Origin: Parabacteroides sp.
GTDB lineage: Bacteria > Bacteroidota > Bacteroidia > Bacteroidales > Tannerellaceae
NCBI GenBank assembly: GCA_018054455.1
Contig: JAGPJL010000001.1
Coordinates: forward strand, 35,882 to 99,881
Length of the DNA stretch: 64,000 bases
Direction of reading: 5' to 3'
The position numbers and the translations under genes were made by a program. This document shows positions 27,301-36,559 of the stretch, piece by piece. Each line of letters begins with the position of its first letter. The stretch's first letter is position 1. The notes under the pieces were generated by a model. The model had not been told where the DNA came from, ran no database searches, and saw only the letters and a list, made by a program, of their open reading frames with translations.

Positions 27301-27719
27301 GGGTTAGAGTAAGCTCCAACAGTTAGTTTTTCGTTTGCCACTTTAGCAATTGAGTTTGTTGATTTTGAACGAAGCTGAGTCCCGGAATAGCCAGTAACAA
27401 CCACTTCTTCCAGTTGCTGGCTATCTTCTTTCATAGTTATACGCATTGGAGCTCCAGTAGTAGCTTTTACTTCTATAGGAACATATCCAATGTAAGAGAT
27501 TCTTAGCGTTGCATTCGAATTTACATCTAATGCAAAATTACCATCGAGGTCCGTAATGGTTCCATTAGTAGTACCGACTTCCAAAACAGAGACACCAGGT
27601 AATGTCATCTTCAGGTTATCATACACTACCCCCTTAACAGCTACTTTATTCTGAGCTGCCAGGCTTAGAGATAAAAGTAACAATAAGAAACTAAAGATAG
27701 CCTTGTGTTTCATCTTCAT
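24390..27719 (-). CDS. SusC-family TonB-dependent transporter of the sialic acid locus (NanO-type)
   Basis: 1109 residues from the ATG at 27719; ATG 27713 is also possible, and the frame opens further upstream at 27746. The signal peptide ends LSLAAQ. A carboxypeptidase-regulatory-like domain follows (KGVVYDNLKMTLPGVSV, DLDGNFAL), then the TonB-box-like LEEVVVTGYSG, a plug with SPLVIVDGQVRASLSDINPE, and a large barrel ending FGINLTF. It is transcribed from its own promoter at 27947-27954, which overlaps the putative operator shared with nanA. By context it imports sialic acid or sialylated glycans with the NanU-type SusD. Confidence 0.94.
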   Translation of the reverse strand: MKMKHKAIFSFLLLLLSLSLAAQNKVAVKGVVYDNLKMTLPGVSVLEVGTTNGTITDLDGNFALDVNSNATLRISYIGYVPIEVKATTGAPMRITMKEDSQQLEEVVVTGYSGTQLRSKSTNSIAKVANEKLTVGAYSNPAQALSGAVSGLRVQQTSGNPGSTPTMVLRGGTNLDGSGSPLVIVDGQVRASLSDINPEDIQDLQVMKDAGATAIYGARANNGVIMVTTKKGKSGHSELNFKAKVGLNYLNNPYEFANSEEYLYWMRTAYSRSSNMWQDGTKHVGYVSSASLSGAQPYGTGNTYNPTSGIWSTMELSDANKGLLDLNQGWKTMTDPITGKELIFMDTDVASYNINTPSLTQDYNVNMSGGNDKGSYYAGLGYNYSEGLPVSSFYKRYSFVFNGDYKIKDWIQSISSFNFNRANWESMPASQTSEYNYFGRILSMPPTVRYVDENGNMMMGNSWGDGNQLYQPDQFLRDNQTDKFTMNQAFQFNIAEGLKFRVAGNWYYSEGLNESFNKDYYTNPTTLNKTRSSSASYNRTFDQTYNAVLNYSKQITADHYLDAMLGTEYYDSYYNYFYAAGEGAATDDFQDLGLTSTKENKRTIDSSHSRQRILSFFGRLNYDYKSKYLLSLVMRRDGYSKLLDNRWGVFPGVSAGWVFSKEGFMKDYTDIISFAKLRTSYGMNGNVSGIGNYTLQGAYATSTNYNGNSSYVISSIPNPTLRWEKTKTWEFGLDLSFLENRYSTNFTYYDRLTDGKYAAASLPVSSGISSITTNNGQFRNRGVEIDVTAKVIQGKDWNWTLGANISYNKNTVVTLPNNGLERNRQNAFQISTGRKDDQGNDILEWVGGYQEGQEPGILYAYQADGIYKSWDEIPDYLVDKGGGSSACILYGKKSWAELEGAKWTGSDSEVGASKTKKLPIQPGDVKWKDVNGDGIIDSYDRVKVGNTTPHWIGGFNSTLQWKGFQFYAALDYGFGYKIFDNTSSWFLGCMQGAYNMTTDVKKTWSEENPNGTLPKYYWADQLGKSNYYRTSSMFAYDGAYLAFRELSLSYSLPKSLANKIKLEKVDLSVTGQNLGYLTQCKSVATPEAGSGAGSGYALPRTLLFGINLTF

Positions 27720-28094
27720 AATTTTAGTTATTTTTAAATAGGACAATAGTTATTCTGTATGAAAAAAATTAAATACAATATTCAACTAAGTTTAATCAAC
27801 ACCATTATGTCATTATGAGAAAGATTATTCAACAATAGAAAGTCAACATCCAATTATCCTTTTTCAATTCACTCTTTAACGACAAACAATAAATAATAAT
27901 ATTTGATTTTAACCACATTATTTATTGTTTCATTTTAATTATAATGCAAATATAAATAAAATATTTTACTATAAAACAAAAAACAAAAAAAGTTTACACA
28001 TTTAACAATTACAACTATACAAATAAACTTTACGTCCGGAAGTAAACCGACTTAAATCATTTACAAACAGAACATAAACACCAATTTAAACACA
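27720..28094. other. AT-rich intergenic region with promoter and operator of the SusC/SusD pair
   Basis: No gene was found in this gap. It contains the minus-strand promoter and palindrome at 27946-27979 and an AT-rich leader of about 220 nt before the SusC start. Next to it lies the terminator of the upstream nan genes at 28095-28127. Confidence 0.7.
27946..27979 (-). promoter_or_regulatory. Promoter and putative sialic acid operator of the SusC/SusD pair
   Basis: On the minus strand TATATTTG (27947-27954) is preceded by TTG (27977-27979). Between them lies the near-palindrome 27955-27970 (AATAAAAT/ATTTTACT, one mismatch). The 23 bp at 27946-27968 are identical to 37548-37570 upstream of nanA. 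Overlap of the palindrome with the promoter spacer fits repression by the ROK protein encoded at 37773. Confidence 0.6.
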
Positions 28095-28127
28095 CAAAAA
28101 AAGGAATCCCCTAAAAGAAGACTCCTT
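28095..28127 (-). terminator. Terminator after the mutarotase gene
   Basis: On the minus strand AAGGAGTC (28120-28127) pairs with GATTCCTT (28101-28108), with one G-T pair. It is followed by a T-run (plus-strand A-run ending at 28102). It ends the nanA-to-nanM transcript before the SusC promoter. Confidence 0.65.
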
Positions 28128-28148
28128 AACATATACAAATTAAACCTA

Positions 28149-29348
28149 CTATATTTGATACAAATTAACTTTTGACGTTCGAATTCCAGGTTTTAGCTCC
28201 CCACCTAATATTAAAATATTTTTATTATACACCACCAATACAGCTCCAGCTCGTGATAGCTGCTCGAAATTTCCTAAAGTAGTCCATAAACCTGTATATG
28301 TATTGAAACAAAGCAAATCCTGATTGAATCTGTACCACAAAGCAGGATGAAACATATAGGTTAGCCCCTCATTGGTTAACTGATTTAACAAAAGAGTATC
28401 CCCTTTAGCTTTCGCTTCTATTTTATTTCTATCACGACTAATAGCATCTTTAAAAATTGTATAGTTAACACCTCCTGCAAACAGTAAAGCACTATCCCCA
28501 TAGGCAACTGCACAACCTCCTGTTAACGTACGCAAACTTCCATCATTTAATTTCGGAAGAGATGAAATACTGTCCCAACTGTTTGTCTGAGGATTAAAAG
28601 AAAGCAAATCTATGGGAAGAACAGGTGTAGCTTCTTTTAATTCAGGTTGAAAACCGCCCGTAATATAAATTTTTACACCGCTTGCACTCTTTTGAGCTGC
28701 TAATACAGGCTGCAACCGAGCCACTCCTGGAAATTCAGGAAGTACCTCCCACCCTTTCGTTATATTATTCACATCCAACCGAAGAAATGAACAACCCGGA
28801 ATACCGTTCTGGTTTCCCCCGGCAACATAAATACTATCTCCATACACCGTTGCAGCCAGATTATCTATACTATAAGGCAACGATGGAAGATTATAGCAAT
28901 CAATTTTTTGCGAGTCTTGATTCCATGAAAGCATAAACACAGAAGAAAAAGATTGAGTAGAATTATTACCTCCCAAACAAACCACTCCTTTTGAAGTAGA
29001 AACAGATGCTCCGTAAGCTACCGGAACAGACAGCCTGCCAACCTTTTTCCATGTTCCTGAAGGCATATCTGTCGTATCAAGCGCATAGATAATGTCATAA
29101 TATTTCTTTGCTCCACCTTCGGCTGCAGGTGTATCAGGAAAGTTGCATCCTCCTGCGACAAGAATCATACCATTATGTATCCCGGCATAATGAGCCGAAA
29201 CAGCTCCACTGGCTCCGGGTAGATCCGGCAAAGCTATCCACTTACTATTTTGTCGTGGTTCCGATTGCAACTTAAAACTACAGCCTGAAACCAACAAACA
29301 ACAGAAAGAAGTTAATAGAAAACTCTGTATTCTGATTTTTATCTTCAT
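28149..29348 (-). CDS. nanM: N-acetylneuraminate mutarotase-like kelch lipoprotein
   Basis: 399-residue protein with lipidated C23 (VSGC) and six kelch-type repeats marked by IYVAGG, VCLGGN, IYITGG, LLFAGG and ILILGG. It belongs to the cyclically permuted mutarotase family related to E. coli NanM (YjhT). That enzyme speeds interconversion of alpha- and beta-N-acetylneuraminate after sialidase release. Hallmark segments are LPDLPGASGAVSAHYAG and GGCNFPDTPAAEGG. It is the last gene of the nanA-nanE-nanH-hexosaminidase-nanS-nanM run, 46 bp after nanS, and is followed by a terminator. Function rests on family and locus. Confidence 0.93.
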   Translation of the reverse strand: MKIKIRIQSFLLTSFCCLLVSGCSFKLQSEPRQNSKWIALPDLPGASGAVSAHYAGIHNGMILVAGGCNFPDTPAAEGGAKKYYDIIYALDTTDMPSGTWKKVGRLSVPVAYGASVSTSKGVVCLGGNNSTQSFSSVFMLSWNQDSQKIDCYNLPSLPYSIDNLAATVYGDSIYVAGGNQNGIPGCSFLRLDVNNITKGWEVLPEFPGVARLQPVLAAQKSASGVKIYITGGFQPELKEATPVLPIDLLSFNPQTNSWDSISSLPKLNDGSLRTLTGGCAVAYGDSALLFAGGVNYTIFKDAISRDRNKIEAKAKGDTLLLNQLTNEGLTYMFHPALWYRFNQDLLCFNTYTGLWTTLGNFEQLSRAGAVLVVYNKNILILGGELKPGIRTSKVNLYQI

Positions 29349-29394
29349 GAATTAATTCTATAAAACAAACTACATCAAATATCTGTATCCTATA

Positions 29395-31458
29395 TTAATA
29401 GCCGGTTCTGAAAGTTGACGCAGGAAGTCCTTCTTTATTAACAAGATTCGCACGGGTAAAAGGTTGCCAGCCATAACGTACAAAACGGGGATTCTTCACT
29501 TCTTTGCTCCACACTTTTATCCTGCCATCTACAACTTCGGCCATCGCTGAAAAGAACACACCTTCATGTTCTGCTATTTCGAATGTTTTCAAGGATTCAC
29601 CATCAGAAGAATGCATTCCTTCATTAAAATCGAAGGTGACAAATGCGGCTCCATTCGTAAATTCGACGGAACGGAACAGTGGTCCGGAAGGAGTTAGAGT
29701 TTTCCCATATGTATCGTGAAGAGCCAAACGGGCAAGGCGATCTCCCACTTCTTTCTTTCGTGTTGGATGAACATTTGTAGAATCTCCACAGTCGCTGCTT
29801 ACAGCCATTCCAACACAGCGGATGTCTTTTAGCATACGACGCTGACTGTCACGAAACCATGTCCAACTTGGTCTGTCCAAACTTGAAAGCTGAACATAAT
29901 AAAATGGGAGCTCTTTATTCCAGTTTTTTCTCCAACTTTCAACAAGCAAGGGGAAAAGAATTTCATGCACTTCAATATTATGCGCATTGGATTCTCCCTG
30001 ATACCAAATAACCCCCTTTACGGGATATTTCGCTAAAGGAGCAATCCCGGCCTCGAATAGATAACAAGGCTCATAGGGATGCCTTTGCAATTTATTGCTT
30101 GATTGTTTCACATTCAAAGAAGCCCGTTCGCGAACCCAAGGCTGAATTCGATCGTTTTCCTTCCAAGAGTAAAGGATATCAGGATAAGAAAATTCCAAAG
30201 TTTTCCGGTCTATCCAAGATTCGCAAGCCGAACCTCCAATTGCATTTATGATTAAACCCACCGGGACATGCAAGCTGTCGGATAACATCATTCCAAATTC
30301 GTAAGCAATTGCTGATACATTTGCAGCAGTTTGTTCAGTACATTCCTGCCATTTGGTTTCCTTATAATATTGCAATCTGTTTAAAGAATCTAACGCAGAA
30401 ACATCCCACTCCTCAGAATTTGTCAACCACCGGGGTTTCATATCAAAAAAGCGTATCTGAGGTTTGGATGAAGCCTTAGCCAACTGTTCTCTTTTTTCGG
30501 CTCCCTCTTTAACCATAAAGGCCATATTAGACTGTCCCGAACACAACCAAACCTCTCCTGCCAATACATTATTAAATACATACTTCTTTTTAGAGGTTGA
30601 AATGGTAAGGGTATATGGATTACCTGTCTGAAGCGGATCCAATACGACACTCCACTTTCCGTTTGATGACGTAATTGCCTTTTTTTTCTGTCGGCCTATA
30701 GTTACAGTAACCACGTCACCAGCGTTGGCAATACCTGAAAGGACGATTTCTTCTTCTCTTTGCAAAACCATGTTATCCGAGTATAGCTGTGACAATTGCA
30801 ACCCGCCATAGTCTCCCGTTAAAGCACAATATACTTTACTGGCAATAATGCCAGCTCCTTCTATATTGGGGTGAAGGGCATCAGGAAGTAAATCCGGACG
30901 ATTATACAATCCTTCCTGTAAATCTATTAATGATACATTTGCTATTTCGGCTATCTCCTCTATGCTTTTCTGAATCTGCCAATACCAGTCGCGGGTACCT
31001 GATTCAAAACGTTGATGACGATTAGATATGGGAGTCATCCTGCATATTGCTATTTTACATTTAGGATTAACCAATCTGAATGAATCAATCAATGAAAGAT
31101 AATCAGATACGAACTCATCGCGATAATTCGGCCAGTTACGAGGATCAGTATCATTTAATCCTAAATGAATTATTACCCTGTCGCCAGCAAAAGCGATTGC
31201 CTTCTTAAATTCTTCCTGCTGCATATAAGGCCGATGACCTTTGTTTAAAAGTGTCGCACCACTTTTTCCAAAATTACCTACTTCAAACTCATCTCCAAGC
31301 AAGCGTTGAAGTTGTGCCGGATAGGCATTCACTTCGGGCCTATCTAGTCCGTAGCCATACGTAACACTGTTGCCTACGCAAGCCACTTTTATTTTTTGTG
31401 CATGCAGAGATATAGCAATGAGGCTAAGTGCAATACAAGCAAACAGAAATCGTTTCAT
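29395..31458 (-). CDS. nanS: Sialate O-acetylesterase with two esterase modules
   Basis: 687 residues with a signal peptide (IAISLHAQ). The N-terminal module is an SGNH/GDSL hydrolase: GNSVT with S31, LGLNDTDPRNWP, and a DALHPNIEG Asp/His block. The second module is a SASA-type sialate O-acetylesterase with LCSGQSNMAF, IGGSACESW and WYQGESNAH. The product removes O-acetyl groups from sialic acids so that the sialidase and lyase can act. It overlaps neither neighbour (1 bp from the GH20 gene, 46 bp from nanM). The two complete active-site sets suggest two deacetylation specificities in one protein. Confidence 0.93.
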   Translation of the reverse strand: MKRFLFACIALSLIAISLHAQKIKVACVGNSVTYGYGLDRPEVNAYPAQLQRLLGDEFEVGNFGKSGATLLNKGHRPYMQQEEFKKAIAFAGDRVIIHLGLNDTDPRNWPNYRDEFVSDYLSLIDSFRLVNPKCKIAICRMTPISNRHQRFESGTRDWYWQIQKSIEEIAEIANVSLIDLQEGLYNRPDLLPDALHPNIEGAGIIASKVYCALTGDYGGLQLSQLYSDNMVLQREEEIVLSGIANAGDVVTVTIGRQKKKAITSSNGKWSVVLDPLQTGNPYTLTISTSKKKYVFNNVLAGEVWLCSGQSNMAFMVKEGAEKREQLAKASSKPQIRFFDMKPRWLTNSEEWDVSALDSLNRLQYYKETKWQECTEQTAANVSAIAYEFGMMLSDSLHVPVGLIINAIGGSACESWIDRKTLEFSYPDILYSWKENDRIQPWVRERASLNVKQSSNKLQRHPYEPCYLFEAGIAPLAKYPVKGVIWYQGESNAHNIEVHEILFPLLVESWRKNWNKELPFYYVQLSSLDRPSWTWFRDSQRRMLKDIRCVGMAVSSDCGDSTNVHPTRKKEVGDRLARLALHDTYGKTLTPSGPLFRSVEFTNGAAFVTFDFNEGMHSSDGESLKTFEIAEHEGVFFSAMAEVVDGRIKVWSKEVKNPRFVRYGWQPFTRANLVNKEGLPASTFRTGY

Positions 31459-31459
31459 A

Positions 31460-33472
31460 CTATTTTTCTTTATCAGGCGAATAAATTAACCCATCAACTG
31501 CTTTTTTGCCGTCGGGTGTTACAAATACAAACGTAAACATCCACTTCTGCAACCGGACCTCGGGTGTCGAAAAATTACCGATTGGCAATTTAAGCAACAC
31601 TTTGTTCCATCCTTTCTGCAGCGTAAGTTGTAAAGGATATCGTCCTTCGAAGTTTTCGTTTCCCAAAGGAATCTCATTCGACTTTTCGAAGTGTGAGGCC
31701 GTCCAGACCGGAGGAAGCACTTCTTTGTCATTAATATATATACGACTCTCTCTGTAATCCCATTTCCCCTGAGGAGGAGGTAAATCTTTTTCGGAACGGC
31801 TGTAATTCTGGGTAGAAGCCCACAATCCTACTTTCTGTCCAACAGGCGACCACACCCAAGTATAGGCATAAGCCGTATGGTTCGGCTGGGGATCAGTATA
31901 AAAAGAAGGAACAGTCTTTCCCCACACATGGCGAAGGTAGATGCCTGCGCCAACTGCCTTGCGCGTATCAAACCGTTTCCCCTGATAGTTGTAAGATTCT
32001 TTTAGTTCCTGTTCCGGAGGGAATGATTTAAGCAAGTCTCCATCGTTAGGAAATGCATCCGTAATACGCCACTTTACATTTGTTTGACGCACATAGGCAA
32101 TCGGTAATTCTTTTAAGGAATGTTCTTTATGCCAAAGCATTCGGGATTCAAAGTTAACAAAAGCATCAAAGCCTCGTGTTCCTTCTGCATCCAACATTGT
32201 ACCTTTAGTATAAAAATATTCATCTCCTCCACCACGCCATGCTCTTTCTGCTATAGCAAGTATTGCGGGATAAAAGGCATTCTCAATAATCATATTTTGT
32301 TCTGGCTGTACAAGACGGTCGTGCCAGAAAGCTACAATAGTTCCTGCATAATCCTGGCTACCCTGCTGTTGCTCTGCAATATTGCTATTATACAAGCCAA
32401 CGATATCAGCAAAAGAATCGAAGTGATTCGCATAATGAAGACGCGAATCAATTACAGGAATATCTTTATGAGGTTTCCCTCGGTAACTCCACATTTGAAT
32501 CATGTCGATTTCGCCTGCTTTGTATTTCCATCCGGGATTCCATGAAATAACCTTCATTCCTTTTTTGCGGATATATGAAATCATTTCCGGAACAAACGCA
32601 GGGTTAGTAAATTCAACCTCATCGGTTCCAATATGCAAATAAGGGACATCTTCAAAAACCTCGCAGACCTCATCCATCAGAAGTTTAAGAATAGCCATCC
32701 CCTCTTTGCTCTGCATATCATGACGAAATGCTTTTCGAAAAGCAGCGCTATGCCCGGGCATATCTATCTCCGGAATAAGAAGAACATTGTGTTCTTTGCA
32801 AAATGCCATCAGCTCCCTGGCTTCGGCAATAGTATAATATTTACCAGGCATTCGTACAAAATTAGAGCTGTCGTTAAGCATTGGAAACAACTTACTCTCC
32901 AATCGCCAGCCCAAATCTTCTGTAAGATGCCAGTGAAACACATTCACTTTATATTGCGACAAAGTAGCAATTTCACGCTTCAGTTCGTTCATCGAAATAT
33001 AACTTCGGCCCACATCCTGCATAAAACCGCGAACTCTGAAGGCTGGCCAATCGGTAATTTCGCAACCGGCAACAACTGTATATTCTCCCTTTTTCACGGT
33101 CAACTGGCGCAAAGTCTGTAAAGCCCAATAAACGCCCTTACCTGAAACAGCTTCGATTGTAATAAGACTTGACGAAACTGTTAAACGATAAGCTTCTTCA
33201 GGATTGACCTGCACAGCCGGGAGTTTTGTTACAAAAACGACTTTCAACACACGGGATGATTTCTGATTTACTGTTCCACCGCATTCCGTTACCCAATCGG
33301 AAAACTTGTTCGATAACGAGTCGGGAACTGAAAGAGCAACATCTCTGATCCGAAAATCCGATTTTGTCCACTCCACCTTTTGCGGCCACGGAAGCAAATG
33401 AGGAGTATTGGCTGCGTTGACAACCAATACTCCCATAAAAAACAGAATTAAGATAAACAAGTTTTTCAGCAT
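31460..33472 (-). CDS. Beta-N-acetylhexosaminidase, GH20
   Basis: 670 residues with a signal peptide (VVNA). It has a GH20 N-terminal beta domain (LLPWPQKVEW, GVYWALQTLRQL) and the catalytic barrel with RGFMQDVGRSYIS, FHWHLTEDLGWRLE and the acid pair D284-E285 in HIGTDEVEF. A C-terminal beta extension (about 500-670) may help binding. It removes terminal GlcNAc or GalNAc from host glycans, complementing sialidase action. It is tightly packed with nanH (11 bp) and nanS (1 bp). The Tannerella equivalent is NahA. Confidence 0.95.
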   Translation of the reverse strand: MLKNLFILILFFMGVLVVNAANTPHLLPWPQKVEWTKSDFRIRDVALSVPDSLSNKFSDWVTECGGTVNQKSSRVLKVVFVTKLPAVQVNPEEAYRLTVSSSLITIEAVSGKGVYWALQTLRQLTVKKGEYTVVAGCEITDWPAFRVRGFMQDVGRSYISMNELKREIATLSQYKVNVFHWHLTEDLGWRLESKLFPMLNDSSNFVRMPGKYYTIAEARELMAFCKEHNVLLIPEIDMPGHSAAFRKAFRHDMQSKEGMAILKLLMDEVCEVFEDVPYLHIGTDEVEFTNPAFVPEMISYIRKKGMKVISWNPGWKYKAGEIDMIQMWSYRGKPHKDIPVIDSRLHYANHFDSFADIVGLYNSNIAEQQQGSQDYAGTIVAFWHDRLVQPEQNMIIENAFYPAILAIAERAWRGGGDEYFYTKGTMLDAEGTRGFDAFVNFESRMLWHKEHSLKELPIAYVRQTNVKWRITDAFPNDGDLLKSFPPEQELKESYNYQGKRFDTRKAVGAGIYLRHVWGKTVPSFYTDPQPNHTAYAYTWVWSPVGQKVGLWASTQNYSRSEKDLPPPQGKWDYRESRIYINDKEVLPPVWTASHFEKSNEIPLGNENFEGRYPLQLTLQKGWNKVLLKLPIGNFSTPEVRLQKWMFTFVFVTPDGKKAVDGLIYSPDKEK

Positions 33473-33483
33473 AGAGTCTGTTT

Positions 33484-35106
33484 TTATTTTATAATATCCT
33501 TAAGCTTAACAGCCTGAAATACCATATGAGCGGTACTACCTTCGTATAGAATTCCAACCGTCTCCTTATCGATCATCGTCAGGCAGGAATATCCCCATCC
33601 GTGATCTTCATCCAGCATTACATCATACTCTTTAGGAAATGAAAGACCACCATCCAGACTAGCCTTGATCGTAATACTGTGACGACCTTTTGTCGTGTTA
33701 GGGTTTGAAAACAATAAAATTCCTTTACCGGTTACATTCTCTTTTGCTTCCACTTTAATAAGACTTGCCATACATACAGATTCCTGCAACACACTACGGT
33801 TTGAGGCATGCTCCGTCCAGGTTTTTCCCAAATCTGTCGTAACAGAAACTGCCCTGCTACCACCCCGGTTATCACGCATGTTAAGCATTAAAACTCCTGG
33901 TTCCACCTCAGCGACCTGAGATTCTGTAGTATTCGTTCTGGCATAGTTGTGCATTTTCCATGTTTTCCCATGATCCTTACTATACATGATACCAGCGTTA
34001 GGAACCCTGGTAGAGTCAATAAACTGAGTTGCAAACACAAGTGTTCCGTCATTCATAGTTATTCCGCTACCCGGGCCCTGCAAAAGAAATTTCCAGGAAG
34101 GATCCTTCACCTGCTCAGTAATATTAATTGGCTTCGACCACGTTTTCCCGTCATCATCGCTCTTAGCAAGAACCAGCTGAGCAGTGTGATTTTTGTCCAT
34201 TCCATCCTGCGAATTAAACCAAGCTCTGCCATTACCCATACCATGAGTCCACGCAGCGACGATCCAGATTGTACCCGTTTTTTTGTCGACAAGAATAGCT
34301 GGATCACCCACACCATTTTGAGCTGAAGGAAGACCTCCATCTTCACCAAACGACATAGCAACACGCATCGGTTCCCAGGTTTGTCCTCCGTCAATGCTTC
34401 GGCTCAGACCAATATCAACACGCTCCTGTAAATCAGCGCTGTTATTGTATCTCACATCATACACACCCAGCAAGGTACCCTTGTTGGAAGTAACCAATCC
34501 GGGAATACGGTAAGCTGCCACGCCATCATCTCCGGCATGACGAACACCTACACCCATCCGATGAATAATCCTTTCCTTGCTTATTTCGACTAAAGCACTC
34601 TTCTTATCAACTTCAACTTCTTTTACATCAACCGTGACCTTCGACACAAGGGATGTCGCAGGTTTCATTTCCAGGCTCACCCAAAAGTAATTAATACCAG
34701 GAAAGAGAGACTGCTCACATGAAAGCGTCACCATTTTACCTGGCGCAGGTATTTCGCTTTTTAAAATTGAATAAGAGCGATTTGCCTCACGTGTTTTACC
34801 TGGTTCTTCTCTGGAAATATAGCTAACCGGAGCATAATTAATCTGTCCTGAACGTTGTACTCCTTCGGTTCCGGAATAATATAACTTGACGGATTTAATT
34901 TCCGACAGATTAACTTCTTCGCCAAAACGCAACGTAAGGCTATTCAGTACATTGCTTTCTTTGGCGTCAATCCGAAGATTAAACAATACATTATCCTTAC
35001 GATCAATCAATATAGGAATCTGTGTTTCACGGATTCTAACGGTGTCATTACCAAATACAGAAATGGCAACTAAAAGAAAGCAAAAATAAAAACAGATCTT
35101 TCTCAT
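33484..35106 (-). CDS. nanH: Exo-alpha-sialidase, GH33
   Basis: 540 residues with a signal peptide (AISVFG). An N-terminal beta domain of about 170 residues of the carbohydrate-binding type is followed by a six-bladed sialidase propeller. The Arg-triad motif YRIP has R200, the catalytic Asp segment is GVYDVRYNN, and Asp-boxes read SIDGGQTW, SDDDGKTW, SKDHGKTW and TTDLGKTW. It releases terminal sialic acid from mucins and glycoproteins. It lies between nanE (189 bp upstream) and the GH20 gene (11 bp downstream). No separate promoter with a full consensus is obvious in the 189-bp gap. Confidence 0.96.
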   Translation of the reverse strand: MRKICFYFCFLLVAISVFGNDTVRIRETQIPILIDRKDNVLFNLRIDAKESNVLNSLTLRFGEEVNLSEIKSVKLYYSGTEGVQRSGQINYAPVSYISREEPGKTREANRSYSILKSEIPAPGKMVTLSCEQSLFPGINYFWVSLEMKPATSLVSKVTVDVKEVEVDKKSALVEISKERIIHRMGVGVRHAGDDGVAAYRIPGLVTSNKGTLLGVYDVRYNNSADLQERVDIGLSRSIDGGQTWEPMRVAMSFGEDGGLPSAQNGVGDPAILVDKKTGTIWIVAAWTHGMGNGRAWFNSQDGMDKNHTAQLVLAKSDDDGKTWSKPINITEQVKDPSWKFLLQGPGSGITMNDGTLVFATQFIDSTRVPNAGIMYSKDHGKTWKMHNYARTNTTESQVAEVEPGVLMLNMRDNRGGSRAVSVTTDLGKTWTEHASNRSVLQESVCMASLIKVEAKENVTGKGILLFSNPNTTKGRHSITIKASLDGGLSFPKEYDVMLDEDHGWGYSCLTMIDKETVGILYEGSTAHMVFQAVKLKDIIK

Positions 35107-35294
35107 GAGTCAATCAGTAATAAATTAATAAATAAAAGAAGAAGTAATCTGTCACATTACATACTGTAAAAATAGTTGTTTAGTTTTAAGCAACAATCTC
35201 ACAATAAAGCAAGATTGAGTCTGCGGCGCAATAATAAGGGAGATCGCAATCAACAAAAACAAAGGAATTAATTATATAACAAACCCCGGAAGAG

Positions 35295-36488
35295 TTACTT
35301 CGAAAGAATTTCGTTACACAAATCATACGATTTGATCATCATCCGTGGAATATGGAACGGACCTTTAAAAAGATTTCCTTTTGCCGGTTGAGCCACACTT
35401 CCATCTCGGCGCAAATAACCATACCACTCTCCATACTCCTTATCCGGAAAGTGAGCATAAGTATAGTCGCTTATCTGCTTGTGCATATCAAGATATTTTG
35501 AATCGCCGGTAGCTTCGTATGCATACAACGTTGCAATAATAGCTTCGGTTTGCGGCCACCAGAATTTCATATCCTGCGCATAATCCTGAGGAGGAAGATT
35601 CATGCAATCCTTGAAATTAATGATTCCGCCAAACTCTTTATCCCAACCCCATTCCCAGGACCAGTCAAGTATCGTTAGACCCATATCCAGGAGTTCCTTA
35701 TCCCAGTTTCTGTGTTTTGCTTCTTCAAGAATAAACCAAGCTGTTTCGATACAATGACCTGGATTAATTGTACGACCTGTAATAGTATTGATAAATTCGC
35801 CATCGGGACCGACAGTTTCAAGCAATGCTTTAAATTCAGGATGCATAAAAGAAGAACGGATCTTATTTACAGACCAGTCGATTTGCTCGTCAAGTATTGG
35901 ATCATTTATGACCTTACGAATTCTTGAAGCCGTATTGATTAGGATCATAACAAGAGAATGACCCTGCATCTTAACGTTTTCGCAATACTTGGGTGGCAAC
36001 AATCCCGGAGTTTCTGTGAGGTATTTGATACGTTTAAATAGTTGCAGCGCTTTCTCTGCATACAATTTATCACCTGTAGCCAGCGAATACTCAGCCATTG
36101 CAATTGCAGCAAACGATTCAGAAAAAACATATCTCCGTTTCCGGATCGGTTCGCCTGTTTCAGTTACTTCAAAAAACATATGACCATCTGTATCGATACA
36201 ATACTTCTCAATAAAGTCGAGCGCACTCTTTGCAGCTTCGAGCCACTCCGGATTCCGCTCAATTGTGTTATAAGCAAAGGAACAAACAAAGGCAAATCGT
36301 CCTTGAAACCAAACAGATTTAGTTGAATCCATTAAGCTTCCATCACGGTTTACGCAGGTATATACGCCGCCATTCTTCCGATCCCACCCATTTTTCATCC
36401 AAAAAGGCATTATATTAGTGAGGAGATCTTCCCGATAGGCAGAGGACCATTGTTGCAGGTATTCTTTCGAGTTATCCATATTAGACAT
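35295..36488 (-). CDS. nanE: N-acylglucosamine 2-epimerase (AGE family)
   Basis: 397-residue cytoplasmic alpha/alpha-barrel enzyme of the AGE/renin-binding-protein family, converting ManNAc to GlcNAc. Visible family segments are WMKNGWDRKNGGVYTCVNRDG, VWFQGRFAFVCSFAYN, GHCIETAWFILEEAKH and KFWWPQTEAIIATLYAYE, which contain the conserved His and Glu residues. Bacteroides use this non-phosphorylating epimerase in place of the E. coli ManNAc-6-P route. It is followed 189 bp later by nanH and lies 71 bp after nanA, so nanA and nanE form the cytoplasmic pair of the pathway. ATG 36479 (Met4) is an alternative start. Confidence 0.94.
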   Translation of the reverse strand: MSNMDNSKEYLQQWSSAYREDLLTNIMPFWMKNGWDRKNGGVYTCVNRDGSLMDSTKSVWFQGRFAFVCSFAYNTIERNPEWLEAAKSALDFIEKYCIDTDGHMFFEVTETGEPIRKRRYVFSESFAAIAMAEYSLATGDKLYAEKALQLFKRIKYLTETPGLLPPKYCENVKMQGHSLVMILINTASRIRKVINDPILDEQIDWSVNKIRSSFMHPEFKALLETVGPDGEFINTITGRTINPGHCIETAWFILEEAKHRNWDKELLDMGLTILDWSWEWGWDKEFGGIINFKDCMNLPPQDYAQDMKFWWPQTEAIIATLYAYEATGDSKYLDMHKQISDYTYAHFPDKEYGEWYGYLRRDGSVAQPAKGNLFKGPFHIPRMMIKSYDLCNEILSK

Positions 36489-36559
36489 GTATTGACATTG
36501 ATTTCTTGAAAATAGATTTACTTATTGGCGTTAGATAATTAATATAATTCTATTATTTA

